A stretch of DNA of 45,152 nucleotides. Origin: Sphingomonas asaccharolytica NBRC 15499 (GTDB lineage: Bacteria > Pseudomonadota > Alphaproteobacteria > Sphingomonadales > Sphingomonadaceae). How positions within the stretch are numbered: the first letter of the stretch is position 1; the number at the start of each line of letters is the position of its first letter. Positions 32,410 through 41,368 of the stretch are shown one piece after another. Position numbers and translations under genes: made by a program. Under the pieces are notes generated by a model. That model had not been told where the DNA came from. It saw nothing but the letters and a program-made list of their open reading frames with translations, and made no database searches. The stretch covers positions 1 to 45,152 of the forward strand of contig NZ_BCYU01000035.1 in NCBI RefSeq assembly GCF_001598355.1. The letters are read 5' to 3'.

Positions 32410-34461
32410 CTACCAGATCGCCGCCCGATCGACGGGCGCCAGATATAGCGGGTCGGCGGCGCTGACTCCGAACGCACGCACCCACGCCTCGAGGTTGCGC
32501 GCGGTCCACACGCGTTGCGCGGCGGGAGCATGCGGGTTGGTCAGCAGCCGCCTCCTGAGGTCGGCGTCGCGATATTTCAGCCGCCAAATCTGCGCCCAGC
32601 CCAGGAAGAAACGCTGGTCGCCCGTCAAGCCCGCGATCACCGGTGCCTCTCGCCCACCCAGCGAGGCGCGATACGCGTTATAAGCGATCGTCAGCCCGCC
32701 CAAGTCGGCTATATTCTCCCCGAGGGTCAGCGCACCGTTGACGTGAAGCGCGGGCAGCGGCTCGTATTTGTCGAATTGCGCGGCCAGCACTGCGGTGCGT
32801 TTCGCGAACGCGGTACGATCGGCCGCCGACCACCACGATGCCAGCCGCCCCTGCTCGTCATATTTGGCGCCTTGATCGTCGAACTGGTGCGTCATCTCGT
32901 GCGCGATCGACGCGCCTATGCCGCCATAATTGACTGCGGGATCGACCGCCGGATCGAAGAAGGGTGGCTGCAGAATCGCGGCCGGAAAGGTGATCGCGAC
33001 CTTGGGGTAATTGGCGAAGGCGTCGACGGTCATCGGCGTCGCGCTCCATTCCCAGCGATAGATAGCTCGCCCGATCTTGGCCGCTTCCCAATCGTGGCGA
33101 AACTCGGCAGCGCGCATGGCGTTGCCGAACGCGTCGCCGTCGCGCATCGTGAGGCCGGCATAAACGTGCCAGCGGTCGGGATAGCCGATCTGGGCATGGA
33201 ACGCGGCAAGCTTGCGGTGCGCGCGCACTTTCGTCTCCGGCGTCATCCAGTCGAGCGCGTCGATCCGGCGGTTAAAGGCCGCGACCAAATTGCCCACCAT
33301 CGCCTCGGCGGCGGTGCGCGTCGCCGGCGCGAAATGACGCGCGACGTAGAGTTTGCTGACCTCGTCGGGTACTGCATCGAGGACGAAGGCGATCGCCCGG
33401 CGCCAGCGCGGCTCCGGCGTGTCGACACCGTCGATCACGTGACCGTAAAAAGCGAAATCGGCGCCGCGTGGCTCCGCGGGCAGGACTTCAGCATAACGAT
33501 GCAGCGTGCGGACGATCAGCATCGCACGCATCGTGGCGACGGGCGCGGCATCGATCAGGCGCAAGGTCCTGGCAACGGCATCGGGCTGGCGCACGATGAT
33601 CCGCGCGGTGCGATAGCCCAGCGCCCGCACCAGTGCGGCGACGCGATAGCGGGAGCGCCCGGCATCGAGCGACGACACGGCAACGGGATTGTAGGTCCGC
33701 GCCGCGTCGCGGCTATCGGCCGCCGACCATTGGCTTGCCGCGATCGCCGTCTCCAGGCGAAACACGGCGTCCGCGGTGCTGTCAGGTCCCGCGACGCCCG
33801 CGACCTTCAACATCCGGATAAGGTAATCGCGATACGCGGCGCGCGCCTGTCGCATCGCCGGGATGTCGGAAGTATAATAATCGCGATCGGGCATGCCGAG
33901 CACGCCTTGCGACACGGTGAGCGCATAATGGCCGGGATCGCGATCGTCGGGCTCGACCGCAAAGGCAAGCGGCAGATCGACCCCGCGCCGGCCAGCCCGT
34001 GCGGCAGCGGCCCAATAATCGTCAGGCGACCGGGCCGCCCGCAGCCTCGCGAGCCAAGCGTTCGCCGACGCCATGCCCAGCCGGTCGATACGATCCTGGT
34101 CGCGGAACGCGCGATAGGCGGTGCCGGCGCGGCTCGCGCGATCGCGTGCCAGTTCGTCGAGGATGGCATGGACCCGGGTCCGGCTGAGATCGTCGAGCTG
34201 ACCAATCGTGCCAATGCTCGACCGGTCGGCGGGAATCGCGGTGCGTCGCTCCCAGGCGCCATTGGCGTAGCGGAAGAAGTCGGTCCCCGGGGCGACGCTG
34301 CGGTCCATGCCGCTGACGTCGAATCCCGAGGCGGCGGTCGGGCCGTCCGCACCACCCCGGCCGGGAATCGCGATTGCAGCCAAGATGGCCAAGCCCGGCG
34401 CGCACCTGCGGGCAACGCCGATCAATCGCGCGATCGCAGGCCATTGAAATGGTTGACTCAT
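32410..34461 (-). CDS. M13 family (neprilysin-like) zinc metallopeptidase
   Basis: M13 enzymes cut short peptides outside the cytoplasm. The 683-residue product has an N-terminal hydrophobic stretch (about residues 20-34) and the M13 N-terminal block GTDFFRYANGAWERR. Zinc-site motifs are H521-E-M-T-H525 (GASIAHEMTHQFDDQGAKYD) and the third ligand E582 in GENIADLGG. The FPAAILQPPFFDP block and a C-terminus ending AAIW agree with the family. GGAGGAG (complement of 34471-34477) precedes the ATG. The DJ-1-type gene is upstream on the same strand with a 48-base gap, so the two may be co-transcribed. Confidence 0.92.
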   Translation of the reverse strand: MSQPFQWPAIARLIGVARRCAPGLAILAAIAIPGRGGADGPTAASGFDVSGMDRSVAPGTDFFRYANGAWERRTAIPADRSSIGTIGQLDDLSRTRVHAILDELARDRASRAGTAYRAFRDQDRIDRLGMASANAWLARLRAARSPDDYWAAAARAGRRGVDLPLAFAVEPDDRDPGHYALTVSQGVLGMPDRDYYTSDIPAMRQARAAYRDYLIRMLKVAGVAGPDSTADAVFRLETAIAASQWSAADSRDAARTYNPVAVSSLDAGRSRYRVAALVRALGYRTARIIVRQPDAVARTLRLIDAAPVATMRAMLIVRTLHRYAEVLPAEPRGADFAFYGHVIDGVDTPEPRWRRAIAFVLDAVPDEVSKLYVARHFAPATRTAAEAMVGNLVAAFNRRIDALDWMTPETKVRAHRKLAAFHAQIGYPDRWHVYAGLTMRDGDAFGNAMRAAEFRHDWEAAKIGRAIYRWEWSATPMTVDAFANYPKVAITFPAAILQPPFFDPAVDPAVNYGGIGASIAHEMTHQFDDQGAKYDEQGRLASWWSAADRTAFAKRTAVLAAQFDKYEPLPALHVNGALTLGENIADLGGLTIAYNAYRASLGGREAPVIAGLTGDQRFFLGWAQIWRLKYRDADLRRRLLTNPHAPAAQRVWTARNLEAWVRAFGVSAADPLYLAPVDRAAIW

Positions 34462-34509
34462 CCGTCGCGGCTCCTCCGGAACCGCCTAGCAGCGCGCGGC
34501 CCGCCCGGG

Positions 34510-35361
34510 CTAGTCCAACAATTCGGCGATATTCGCGGCAAAGGTATGCGCGTCGCCCGGCCAGCGCGCGGAGACATACTTGCCGTCGCGCACCACCCAG
34601 GCAGGGCGGGCATCGTCGATCGTATCGCGCGCCAGCCCACTCGTCTTGCGCCGGAAATCCGGCGCGCCATGTGGCACGTCGACATAATCGCCAGGGCTAG
34701 CCAGCGCGCGCATCACCTCGGCCTCGACCGACATATAGCCCTCAGGCTGGCCCGGTTCCTCGACATAGGTGCGGTAATAATCGCGATCCCACCAGCGCCC
34801 GACATGCGCGAGCGCGCTGGCGGCGCGCTCCTGCGCCCAGGTCAACGATGCCGTGCGGCGGCCGTACAGCACCGACTTGCCATCGTCGCGATGGCTGCGC
34901 GCGGCGAGCAACACGCCGTGGCAGATCGCGCCGACCGGCTTGTCGGCATCGAAAAAGGCCACCACCAGCCGCTGCAGCACCGCGCTTTCGAGATAGTCGC
35001 GCATCCCGCGCGCCCGATGGCCGCCGGGCAGCACCAGCCCATCGAAATCACCGGCCGAGGCCTGATCCCAGCGCAGCGGCGTGTGGAAATGCGGGTCGCG
35101 TTCGAGTTCGGTAAAAGCACGCCGCGCATCGCGATTGGCGCGCAGGACCAGCCCGATCAGGCGGACGCGGCGTAGTCCCGGCACTCGGCTCCAAGGATCG
35201 AGCCCCACACCGTCGAGCATGATGGGATCGGCCGGTGCCGGTCCACCATCCGGCGTCGCGAAACGGACCTCATGTCCGCGATCGGTGAGCACGCGCCAAC
35301 TGACCGCCACCTCGGATGGATCGAAATCGCGATGCGGCAGCGGCATGATGACGCGGGCCAT
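34510..35361 (-). CDS. DJ-1/PfpI family protein
   Basis: The 283-residue product has the glutamine-amidotransferase-like fold with the nucleophile elbow PVGAICHGVLLAARS (C147) and the preceding FDGLVLPGGHRARGMRDYLE that supplies the family Gly-Gly-His strand. Members include glyoxalase III/deglycase-type hydrolases, chaperones and proteases; which applies is unclear. Start ATG 35361 has AAAGGA upstream. The frame is open back to 35568, but that extension is not family-like. At 283 residues it is longer than classic DJ-1 (about 190); the extra length is spread through the middle and C-terminus (SVEAEVMRALASPGDYVDVP). Confidence 0.82.
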   Translation of the reverse strand: MARVIMPLPHRDFDPSEVAVSWRVLTDRGHEVRFATPDGGPAPADPIMLDGVGLDPWSRVPGLRRVRLIGLVLRANRDARRAFTELERDPHFHTPLRWDQASAGDFDGLVLPGGHRARGMRDYLESAVLQRLVVAFFDADKPVGAICHGVLLAARSHRDDGKSVLYGRRTASLTWAQERAASALAHVGRWWDRDYYRTYVEEPGQPEGYMSVEAEVMRALASPGDYVDVPHGAPDFRRKTSGLARDTIDDARPAWVVRDGKYVSARWPGDAHTFAANIAELLD

Positions 35362-35880
35362 CGGCAATCCTTTCCGGTCGATCGCGTGATGGTGCCGCAG
35401 CGACCGGGGCAAGGCAATCGACGCGCAAGCGATTGACGGTTGGACGCGACTCGCGGCCGGGACCCGATCAGAATCGCTCGAATCCCAAATGACTTTCGTT
35501 TCGTCGCTCTGAAGGCACGGCTCATCGTCATTACAGCTCGGTTCGTCGCGAGAATGATCGCGAGACAAAGTGTCGCCGCCGAAACGATCCGTGTTTTAGT
35601 CGCAAGGATCGTCAGCTGGTCCCTAAAACAGCTGAAAAATTCTACCGATAGTAACGAGATCGAATACTGCCGCCCGATTCTTGCCACGCTTTCGCGGATA
35701 GATCACGCCTAATACGCGGATGAGACATTTAGCCTGCCCCAATTACGTCAATTTGTTGATGGGACCTAAATATAGTCTGCTACTGTTATAAGTAATTATC
35801 GCCGTATCTCAATTAAATACTGTTGCCTGTTAGCCGAACTAGGCGTATCTGGACACCATACTCGAACTAACGGGTTCACC
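35362..35880. other. 519-base non-coding, AT-rich region
   Basis: No convincing gene is present. The 90-codon plus-strand frame at 35440-35712 starts with TTG and matches nothing I know. The part from about 35700 to 35860 is strongly AT-rich for this genome (for example CTACTGTTATAAGTAATTAT near 35781) and precedes the SGNH/MBOAT genes, so it is probably their promoter and regulatory region. I could not place -35/-10 boxes with confidence. Confidence 0.4.
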
Positions 35881-36789
35881 ATGCCATTGCCATTCATAGT
35901 ATTGGACCGCTCCGCGGTTCTCCTCCTCGGCGTGTGCGCCGGTTCCGCTATAGGTCTCGGCTTTGCCGGACACGCCGGTTCTAGCGCGCCCGCAGTAAAA
36001 GCCCCCGTCTGCGCCATTCCCGCCACGACGAACGCCGCACCGCCCGAAGTGATTGCAGCACGCCTGTGTGGATCGGTGCCGCAAAAGCAGTTGATCGCCA
36101 CCTTGCGCCAAGGCCGTCCGGTGCGCGTCGCGGTATTCGGCGATTCGTACGGCGATGGCGTGTGGTGGGCGCTGCAGCAGCAATTGCCACGTGCGAGTTT
36201 CGACGTCGTCAAATATAGCCAGCCGGCAACGGGCTTCACTCACTACAAGCGGCTCAACATCGAGGCGCATACCGCCGAGCAGATCGGGTCCGAAGCGATC
36301 GACATCGCCGTGGTCTCGTTCGGCGCCAACGATGCCCTGGGTATCGTCACCGACGACGGCAAATACGGCCCGATGCTCGGCGAGCGCTGGAAAACGCAGA
36401 TCGCGGCCCGGCTCGACCGTTTCGTCGGGCTGCTCCGCCGGCACCATGCGATGGTCTATTGGGTCGGCCTGCCGCGGATGCGCGAGGCGCAAACCGACGC
36501 CGATATCGGCGCGGTCAACGCTTTCTACGCGAGCGAAATGGCCAGGCTCGACGTGCCGGTCATCGACACCCGCCCGCTCGTGTCGGACAAAAAAGGTCAA
36601 TATGCCGACTATCTGCCTGCCCCCGGGAGCGGCAAGCCCACGTTGCTGCGCGCAGGCGACGGCATCCACATGTCGATGGCCGGCTATCTGTGGATCACCA
36701 AGGGATTGGCGACGCGGATCAGCGATTATGTCGACGCGACCCGCGCGATCGACACGGCTCCTGCTTCGGCGCCCGAGGTCGCACAGTGA
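35881..36789 (+). CDS. SGNH/GDSL hydrolase-fold protein, membrane-anchored
   Basis: The 302-residue product has an N-terminal hydrophobic helix (residues 11-30) acting as signal anchor. The SGNH domain starts at about residue 80 with G87-D88-S89 (VFGDSYGDGVWWAL), has G148-A-N150-D151 as block III (SFGANDALG) and D260-G-I-H263 as the catalytic Asp/His pair. Such proteins act as acyltransferases or esterases on envelope polysaccharides, as with AlgJ/AlgX and DUF459 proteins. It overlaps the next gene by four bases and is first in a run SGNH-SGNH-MBOAT-small protein. Confidence 0.83.
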   Translation: MPLPFIVLDRSAVLLLGVCAGSAIGLGFAGHAGSSAPAVKAPVCAIPATTNAAPPEVIAARLCGSVPQKQLIATLRQGRPVRVAVFGDSYGDGVWWALQQQLPRASFDVVKYSQPATGFTHYKRLNIEAHTAEQIGSEAIDIAVVSFGANDALGIVTDDGKYGPMLGERWKTQIAARLDRFVGLLRRHHAMVYWVGLPRMREAQTDADIGAVNAFYASEMARLDVPVIDTRPLVSDKKGQYADYLPAPGSGKPTLLRAGDGIHMSMAGYLWITKGLATRISDYVDATRAIDTAPASAPEVAQ

Positions 36790-38018
36790 AGGCGCTCGCT
36801 CTTGCCCTGGCGTTGCTCTTCCCCAGCGCCGCCGCTGCCGACGATTGCCAGCGCGAGGCTTGCAATCTCGCGACGCTCAGGCCGGTCTTCACCCGGCTCG
36901 ACGCGGCGCGCGCGCGGACCCCAGGCATGCGGCCGGTGCATATCGTCCAGATCGGCGACAGCCATACCGCGGGCGATGTGCTGACCGGCGCGTGGCGCGA
37001 CCTGCTCCAGGCACGTTACGGCAATGGCGGGCGCGGCGTGCTCGCCGCCGGGCGGCCATGGGATGGCTACATCACCCATGGGATTACAGCGACGATGTCG
37101 CCCGGCTGGCGGATCGCCGCGAGCTTCGGCAAGGGGTCGGACTATGCGGCCGTCCCACTCGGCCTGTCGAGCTATTCGCTGACCTCGCTCGAGCCCGGCG
37201 CGACGATCGGGCTGACCACCGACAGCCCGGCGATGGATTTCGACCGCTTCGTGCTGTGCGCGATGGCCGGCCCCAATGATGCGACGCTGACCGTGCGGCT
37301 CGGCGGAGTCGACCAGCGCATCACGCTCGACGCTCCCGTCTCGACCCCGCGCTGCACGACGATCCGCAGCGCTACGCGGCAATCGTCAGTCACCGTGACC
37401 GCCGGCGATCGTCCCACGACGATCACCTCCTGGGCGACGTTCCACGACCAGGGCGGCGTGGTGCTGTCCAATCTCGGTGTGGTCGGCGCGCAGTTGCGGC
37501 ATTTCGGCCGCACCGACGATGCGGTGATCGCCGAGGAATTGCGCGCTTATGCGCCCGATCTGATCGTGCTGGCCTTCGGCACCAATGAGGGGTTCTCGCC
37601 GCACCTAGATCCGCTCGACTACGAAACGGTTTTGCGCGGTCAAATCGATCGGTTGCGCACGCTCGCGCCCGGCGTCCCATTGCTGATGCTCGGCCCACCC
37701 GACGCGTTGACCCGTAATCAGGCGCTCAAGGCCAATGCGGAGGGCGCGCTGCTCGGCTGCCCCGATGCGGTAACGCCCCCTTTGATCGCACCGCCGGCGC
37801 TCGGGCGGGTTCGCGGCATCCAGCGCGACGTCGCGCGCGATCTCGGCATCGCCCTCTGGGATTGGCAAGCAGCGATGGGCGGCCCGTGCGCTGCACGCGC
37901 GTGGACGAACGCAGTGCCGCCGATGATGCGCCCCGACCATGTCCATTTCCGCTGGCCCGGTGGTCAGGCGCTCGCCGCCCGGCTCCAGGCCGATCTCGAC
38001 GCTGCTACGAGCGAGTGA
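36786..38018 (+). CDS. second SGNH/GDSL hydrolase-fold protein, periplasmic
   Basis: The 410-residue product starts with GTG 36786 overlapping the previous stop (GTGA). It has a signal peptide (VKALALALALLFPSAAAA, cut near residue 18) and an SGNH fold of its own: G57-D58-S59 (VQIGDSHTAGD), FGTNEG as block III, and D384-H-V-H387 as the catalytic pair. A beta-rich insert at about residues 120-220 lies between the first and later motifs, a layout seen in peptidoglycan or polysaccharide O-acetyl-modifying SGNH proteins. The MBOAT gene follows after four bases. Two different SGNH proteins before one MBOAT suggest successive acyl-transfer steps in the periplasm; this is inference. Confidence 0.82.
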   Translation: MKALALALALLFPSAAAADDCQREACNLATLRPVFTRLDAARARTPGMRPVHIVQIGDSHTAGDVLTGAWRDLLQARYGNGGRGVLAAGRPWDGYITHGITATMSPGWRIAASFGKGSDYAAVPLGLSSYSLTSLEPGATIGLTTDSPAMDFDRFVLCAMAGPNDATLTVRLGGVDQRITLDAPVSTPRCTTIRSATRQSSVTVTAGDRPTTITSWATFHDQGGVVLSNLGVVGAQLRHFGRTDDAVIAEELRAYAPDLIVLAFGTNEGFSPHLDPLDYETVLRGQIDRLRTLAPGVPLLMLGPPDALTRNQALKANAEGALLGCPDAVTPPLIAPPALGRVRGIQRDVARDLGIALWDWQAAMGGPCAARAWTNAVPPMMRPDHVHFRWPGGQALAARLQADLDAATSE

Positions 38019-38022
38019 CGCG

Positions 38023-39429
38023 ATGCTGTTCCCGACGCTGACCTTCGGCCTGTTCTTCCTGGTCGTCTTCCCCGCGGTGTGGGCCGCGCGATCGAACGAA
38101 TGGCGCAAATTGCTGCTGCTCGTCGCGAGTTGGGTATTCTATGGCGCGTGGGACTGGCGTTTCGTACCGCTGTTGATCGGCTCTGCGCTGATCAACTGGG
38201 GCATCGCCGCGCTGATCGCGCGTAGCGACGATGCACGTGCCCGCAAGACGCTGCTGATCGGCGGCGTCGCGGCCAATCTCTTGGTGCTCGGTTTCTTCAA
38301 ATATTTCGACTTCTTCGCGGAGCAAGCGGGCAGCCTGCTCACCCTGTTCGGGATCGGTCAGGACGCGCCGCTGATGCAGGTGATCCTGCCCGTCGGCATC
38401 TCGTTCTTCACTTTCCAGGGAATCAGCTACGTCGTCGATGTGCATCGCGGGCGCGTCCCCGCCGCGCGATTGCTCGACATATTGCTGCTGATGTCGTTCT
38501 TTCCGCACCTCGTCGCCGGGCCGATCGTCCGCGCCGCCGATCTCGTGCCCCAGTTCCAACAGACTCCAAAGCTCAATCGCGGGATGGTCTCGATGGGGCT
38601 GCTGCTGATCGTCTGGGGATTGTTCAAGAAAGCGGTGACCGCCTCCGAGCTGGCGACGCAATTCGTCGACCCCGTTTTCTCGGCGCCTTCCGCCCATGGC
38701 TCGCTCGACCTGATCGTCGCGGCCTATGGCTATGCGGTCCAGATCTATTGCGATTTCTCGGCCTATTCGGACATGGCGATCGGCATCGCCGCCTTGCTCG
38801 GCTATCGCTTCCCACGCAATTTCGATCGGCCTTACCGATCGGCCTCGCTCCAGGAATTCTGGCGGCGCTGGCATATCAGCCTATCGCGCTGGCTGCGCGA
38901 TTACCTCTATATCGAGGGGCTGGGCGGCAGCCGCGGCGGCAAGTTCAGGCTCTATCGCAACCTGATGATCACCATGCTGCTCGGTGGGCTGTGGCATGGC
39001 GCCGCCTGGACCTTCGTGATCTGGGGCGGGCTGCACGGCGCGGCATTGGTGGTCGAGCGGGTCTGGGCAACGAGCCCGCGCACTCGAGAGATCGTCCTGC
39101 CGCATTGGGCGAAGGTCGTGCTGACCTTCCATGTCGTGACTTTAGGATGGATCTTCTTCCGCGCGGCGAGCTTCGGTGACGCGCTGGCCTATCTCGGCGG
39201 GATTGTCGCGCCGGCGACGGGTGCGGTCACCGTCACGCCGCTGATCGTCGTGCTGATCGCGTTCGGCCTCGCCATCCACGCGTTGCGCTGGGACTCGATG
39301 ACGCGGTTCGCCGAGCGGCTGCGCAGCTTGCCCGCTCCCGCACTCGCCGGCGCATTGGTCGCGGCGATGCTGGTGGTCGACGCGATGCGCTTCGAAGGGA
39401 TCGCGCCCTTCATCTACTTCCGTTTCTGA
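38023..39429 (+). CDS. MBOAT family O-acyltransferase (AlgI/DltB-like)
   Basis: This family moves acyl groups across the inner membrane for attachment to cell-surface polymers. The 468-residue product is polytopic with about ten to twelve helices. The family core is clear: SLQEFWRRWHISLSRWLRDY, then GGLWHGAAWTFVIWGGLHG with the near-invariant histidine at H325. The N-terminal WVFYGAWDWRFV segment is also typical. ATG 38023 lies four bases after the SGNH stop. With the two SGNH proteins it parallels the alginate acetylation set AlgI/AlgJ/AlgX; the polymer here is unknown. Confidence 0.93.
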   Translation: MLFPTLTFGLFFLVVFPAVWAARSNEWRKLLLLVASWVFYGAWDWRFVPLLIGSALINWGIAALIARSDDARARKTLLIGGVAANLLVLGFFKYFDFFAEQAGSLLTLFGIGQDAPLMQVILPVGISFFTFQGISYVVDVHRGRVPAARLLDILLLMSFFPHLVAGPIVRAADLVPQFQQTPKLNRGMVSMGLLLIVWGLFKKAVTASELATQFVDPVFSAPSAHGSLDLIVAAYGYAVQIYCDFSAYSDMAIGIAALLGYRFPRNFDRPYRSASLQEFWRRWHISLSRWLRDYLYIEGLGGSRGGKFRLYRNLMITMLLGGLWHGAAWTFVIWGGLHGAALVVERVWATSPRTREIVLPHWAKVVLTFHVVTLGWIFFRAASFGDALAYLGGIVAPATGAVTVTPLIVVLIAFGLAIHALRWDSMTRFAERLRSLPAPALAGALVAAMLVVDAMRFEGIAPFIYFRF

Positions 39430-39440
39430 GAGAGCCGATC

Positions 39441-39779
39441 ATGTCCGACCTTTACGAATTCCCCGTCGATCTTCCCGATGAAGGCGATGACGGCCAGGCG
39501 ACGCTCAAATGGGCCAGCATGATCGTTGCGCTGGCCACCCTGGGGCTGGCGATATTCAATCCGACCGCGATCAGCGGCTGGGTCGACGACCTGCCGCCGG
39601 GGCCGACCAATGTCCGCGTCGCGGCGATCGGCGAAGGCTGGGCCGAGACCGCCGACCGGATCGGCCTGGGCATGGGTCACGCCAGGCTTCACGCGGCGTG
39701 GAAGACCGCCGAGCGCACCGATTGGAAAGGCCGTCAGCCGGTCGAGATGGCGGCGACCGACCAGCCCGCTACGCCGTGA
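39441..39779 (+). CDS. small membrane protein of the acylation cluster, unknown function
   Basis: The 112-residue product has an acidic N-terminus (YEFPVDLPDEGDDGQ), one hydrophobic segment at about residues 24-45 (WASMIVALATLGLAIFNPTA) and a hydrophilic tail. It starts 11 bases after the MBOAT stop with GAGAG upstream, so it belongs to the operon. I do not recognise it. A small accessory subunit of the MBOAT/SGNH complex, or a link to the polymer assembly machine, would be a sensible guess. Its last 11 bases overlap the converging PaoB-like gene. Confidence 0.7.
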   Translation: MSDLYEFPVDLPDEGDDGQATLKWASMIVALATLGLAIFNPTAISGWVDDLPPGPTNVRVAAIGEGWAETADRIGLGMGHARLHAAWKTAERTDWKGRQPVEMAATDQPATP

Positions 39780-40743
39780 GGTCGCGTAGGCATGCGATCA
39801 GCGTGCGCCGCGCGAGCACGATCTTGAAGTCGTTATGGCCGTACCCGCGCGCATCCTTGAGCAACGCGTCGGCAGCCGCCTCGAACGCCTCGGTTCCGGC
39901 AGCCTTGCCGACCAGGGCCGCCTCTGCCTCGGCACTGCGCCACGGCATCGGTGCCAGCCCGCCGAAAGCCAGTCGCGCCGAGGTGATCACATCATCCTCA
40001 ACCGCCACCACCGCCGCGATCGACACCAAGGCAAAGGCATAGGACGCGCGGTCGCGTACCTTGCGATAGAGTTGCCGCCCCGGTGGCGGCGCGGGCAGCT
40101 CGATCGCAACGATCAGTTCGCCTGGCTGGAGGTTGGTCTCGATTTCGGGCGTATCGCCCGGCAAGCGGTAGAGATCTCCGAGCGCGATCCGCCGTTCTGC
40201 CCCATCGGGCAGCGCCGTCACCACCACCGCATCGAGCGCGCGCAACGCTACCGCCATGTCCGATGGGTGGGTCGCGATGCACGAAGCCGACGCGCCGAGC
40301 ACCGCGTGGATGCGGTTGAACCCACCAATCGCGTCACACCCGCTACCAGGCTCGCGCTTGTTGCAGGCCGCCGCCGTCTCGTAGAAATAATAGCAGCGCG
40401 TCCGCTGCAGCAGATTACCCGCGGTCGATGCCTTGTTGCGCAATTGCGCCGACGCTCCCGCCAGCACGGCCCGGCTCAGCATCGGATAATGCGCGCGGAT
40501 CAGCGGGTGCGCGGCGAGATCGCTATTGGGCACCAGCGCCCCGATCCGCACGCCGCCGCCATCGATTTCTTCGACTCCATCGAGCGCGAGCCGGCTGATG
40601 TCGACCAGCTTGCCCGGCGTGTCGACCTGCAATTTCATCAGGTCGATCAGATTTGTCCCGCCGGCAATATACCGCCCGCCGCTGGCCCCCGCCGCCAGCG
40701 CCTCGTCCACCGTTTCGGCGCGCGCATAGTCGAACGGCTTCAT
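39769..40743 (-). CDS. paoB: FAD-binding subunit of a molybdenum hydroxylase (PaoB/YagS type)
   Basis: In PaoABC-type aldehyde dehydrogenases this subunit carries FAD and an extra [4Fe-4S] cluster. The 324-residue product has FAD-site motifs (RYIAGGTNLIDLMKLQV, then ASTAGNLLQRTRC) and four cysteines at C117, C127, C136 and C155 (QRTRCYYF; AACNKREPGSGCDA; ASCIATHPSD), matching the insert seen in E. coli PaoB. It overlaps the 2Fe-2S subunit gene by four bases. The large molybdenum-binding subunit that usually follows is absent: the frame ends inside the converging small-protein gene. Unless that subunit is elsewhere, the enzyme lacks its catalytic part. Confidence 0.88.
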   Translation of the reverse strand: MKPFDYARAETVDEALAAGASGGRYIAGGTNLIDLMKLQVDTPGKLVDISRLALDGVEEIDGGGVRIGALVPNSDLAAHPLIRAHYPMLSRAVLAGASAQLRNKASTAGNLLQRTRCYYFYETAAACNKREPGSGCDAIGGFNRIHAVLGASASCIATHPSDMAVALRALDAVVVTALPDGAERRIALGDLYRLPGDTPEIETNLQPGELIVAIELPAPPPGRQLYRKVRDRASYAFALVSIAAVVAVEDDVITSARLAFGGLAPMPWRSAEAEAALVGKAAGTEAFEAAADALLKDARGYGHNDFKIVLARRTLIACLRDLTA

Positions 40744-41258
40744 TCCGCCGCCTCCGCCAGCGCGCCATCAGCCTCGGCCACCTCGCGGATCGCCGCGACG
40801 ATCGTCGGATAGGCCGAACAGCGGCAAATATTGCCGCTCATCCGCTCGCGTATCTCCATGTCGTCGAGCACGACATGGTCGAGATCGTCGCTGACATGGC
40901 TCGGCCAGCCCTGCGCGACTTCGTCGAGCATCGCGGTCGCCGAACAGATCTGCCCCGGCGTGCAATAGCCGCATTGGAAACCGTCATGATGGAGGAACGC
41001 CGCCTGCAACGGGCTGAGATGGTCGGGCGTGCCGAGCCCCTCGATCGTCACCACCTCGTCGCCCTCATGCATCACCGCCAGGCTGAGACAGGCGTTGATC
41101 CGCCGCCCGTCGACCAGCACCGTGCACGCGCCGCACTGGCCGTGGTCGCACCCCTTCTTGGCGCCAGTCAGACCGAGATGTTCGCGCAACAGGTCGAGCA
41201 AGGTGGTGCGGACGTCCGCCTCCACCTCACGCGCTTCGCCGTTGACGGTGATCCGCAT
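40740..41258 (-). CDS. paoA: 2Fe-2S subunit of a molybdenum hydroxylase (PaoA/CoxS type)
   Basis: The 172-residue product holds both [2Fe-2S] clusters of the family: plant-ferredoxin-like C37-x4-C42-x2-C45 ... C57 (GCDHGQCGACTV, NACLSL) and the helical-domain set C96-x2-C99 ... C145-x-C147 (CGYCTPGQI, GNICRCSAY). E. coli PaoA has a long Tat signal; this one starts directly at MRITVNGEAR, so it should be cytoplasmic unless the start is further upstream. GGGAGAAGG precedes the ATG. It is divergent from the TonB-receptor gene with 110 bases between them. Confidence 0.9.
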   Translation of the reverse strand: MRITVNGEAREVEADVRTTLLDLLREHLGLTGAKKGCDHGQCGACTVLVDGRRINACLSLAVMHEGDEVVTIEGLGTPDHLSPLQAAFLHHDGFQCGYCTPGQICSATAMLDEVAQGWPSHVSDDLDHVVLDDMEIRERMSGNICRCSAYPTIVAAIREVAEADGALAEAAE

Positions 41259-41368
41259 CGCCTTCTCCCGGGAAAAACCGCGCCGTCAGGAAGGCACCGA
41301 AACGGCACAATTCTGCGACAATTCGAATGTAGTGGCCTGCATTGCTCCCGACCAGTAGCGGATAATAA

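Noticed and set aside
32515..35175. 886-codon plus-strand open frame opposite the M13 peptidase and DJ-1 genes
   Set aside because: It is antisense to two clear protein families, rich in Arg/Gly/Ala and without any domain; long shadow frames are expected in high-GC DNA.
35440..35712. 90-codon plus-strand frame before the SGNH genes, and the minus-strand frame with RDQLTILATKTRI, which faintly recalls a GGDEF start
   Set aside because: There are no proper start or ribosome sites, no GGDEF motif follows, and the similarity is a few residues only.
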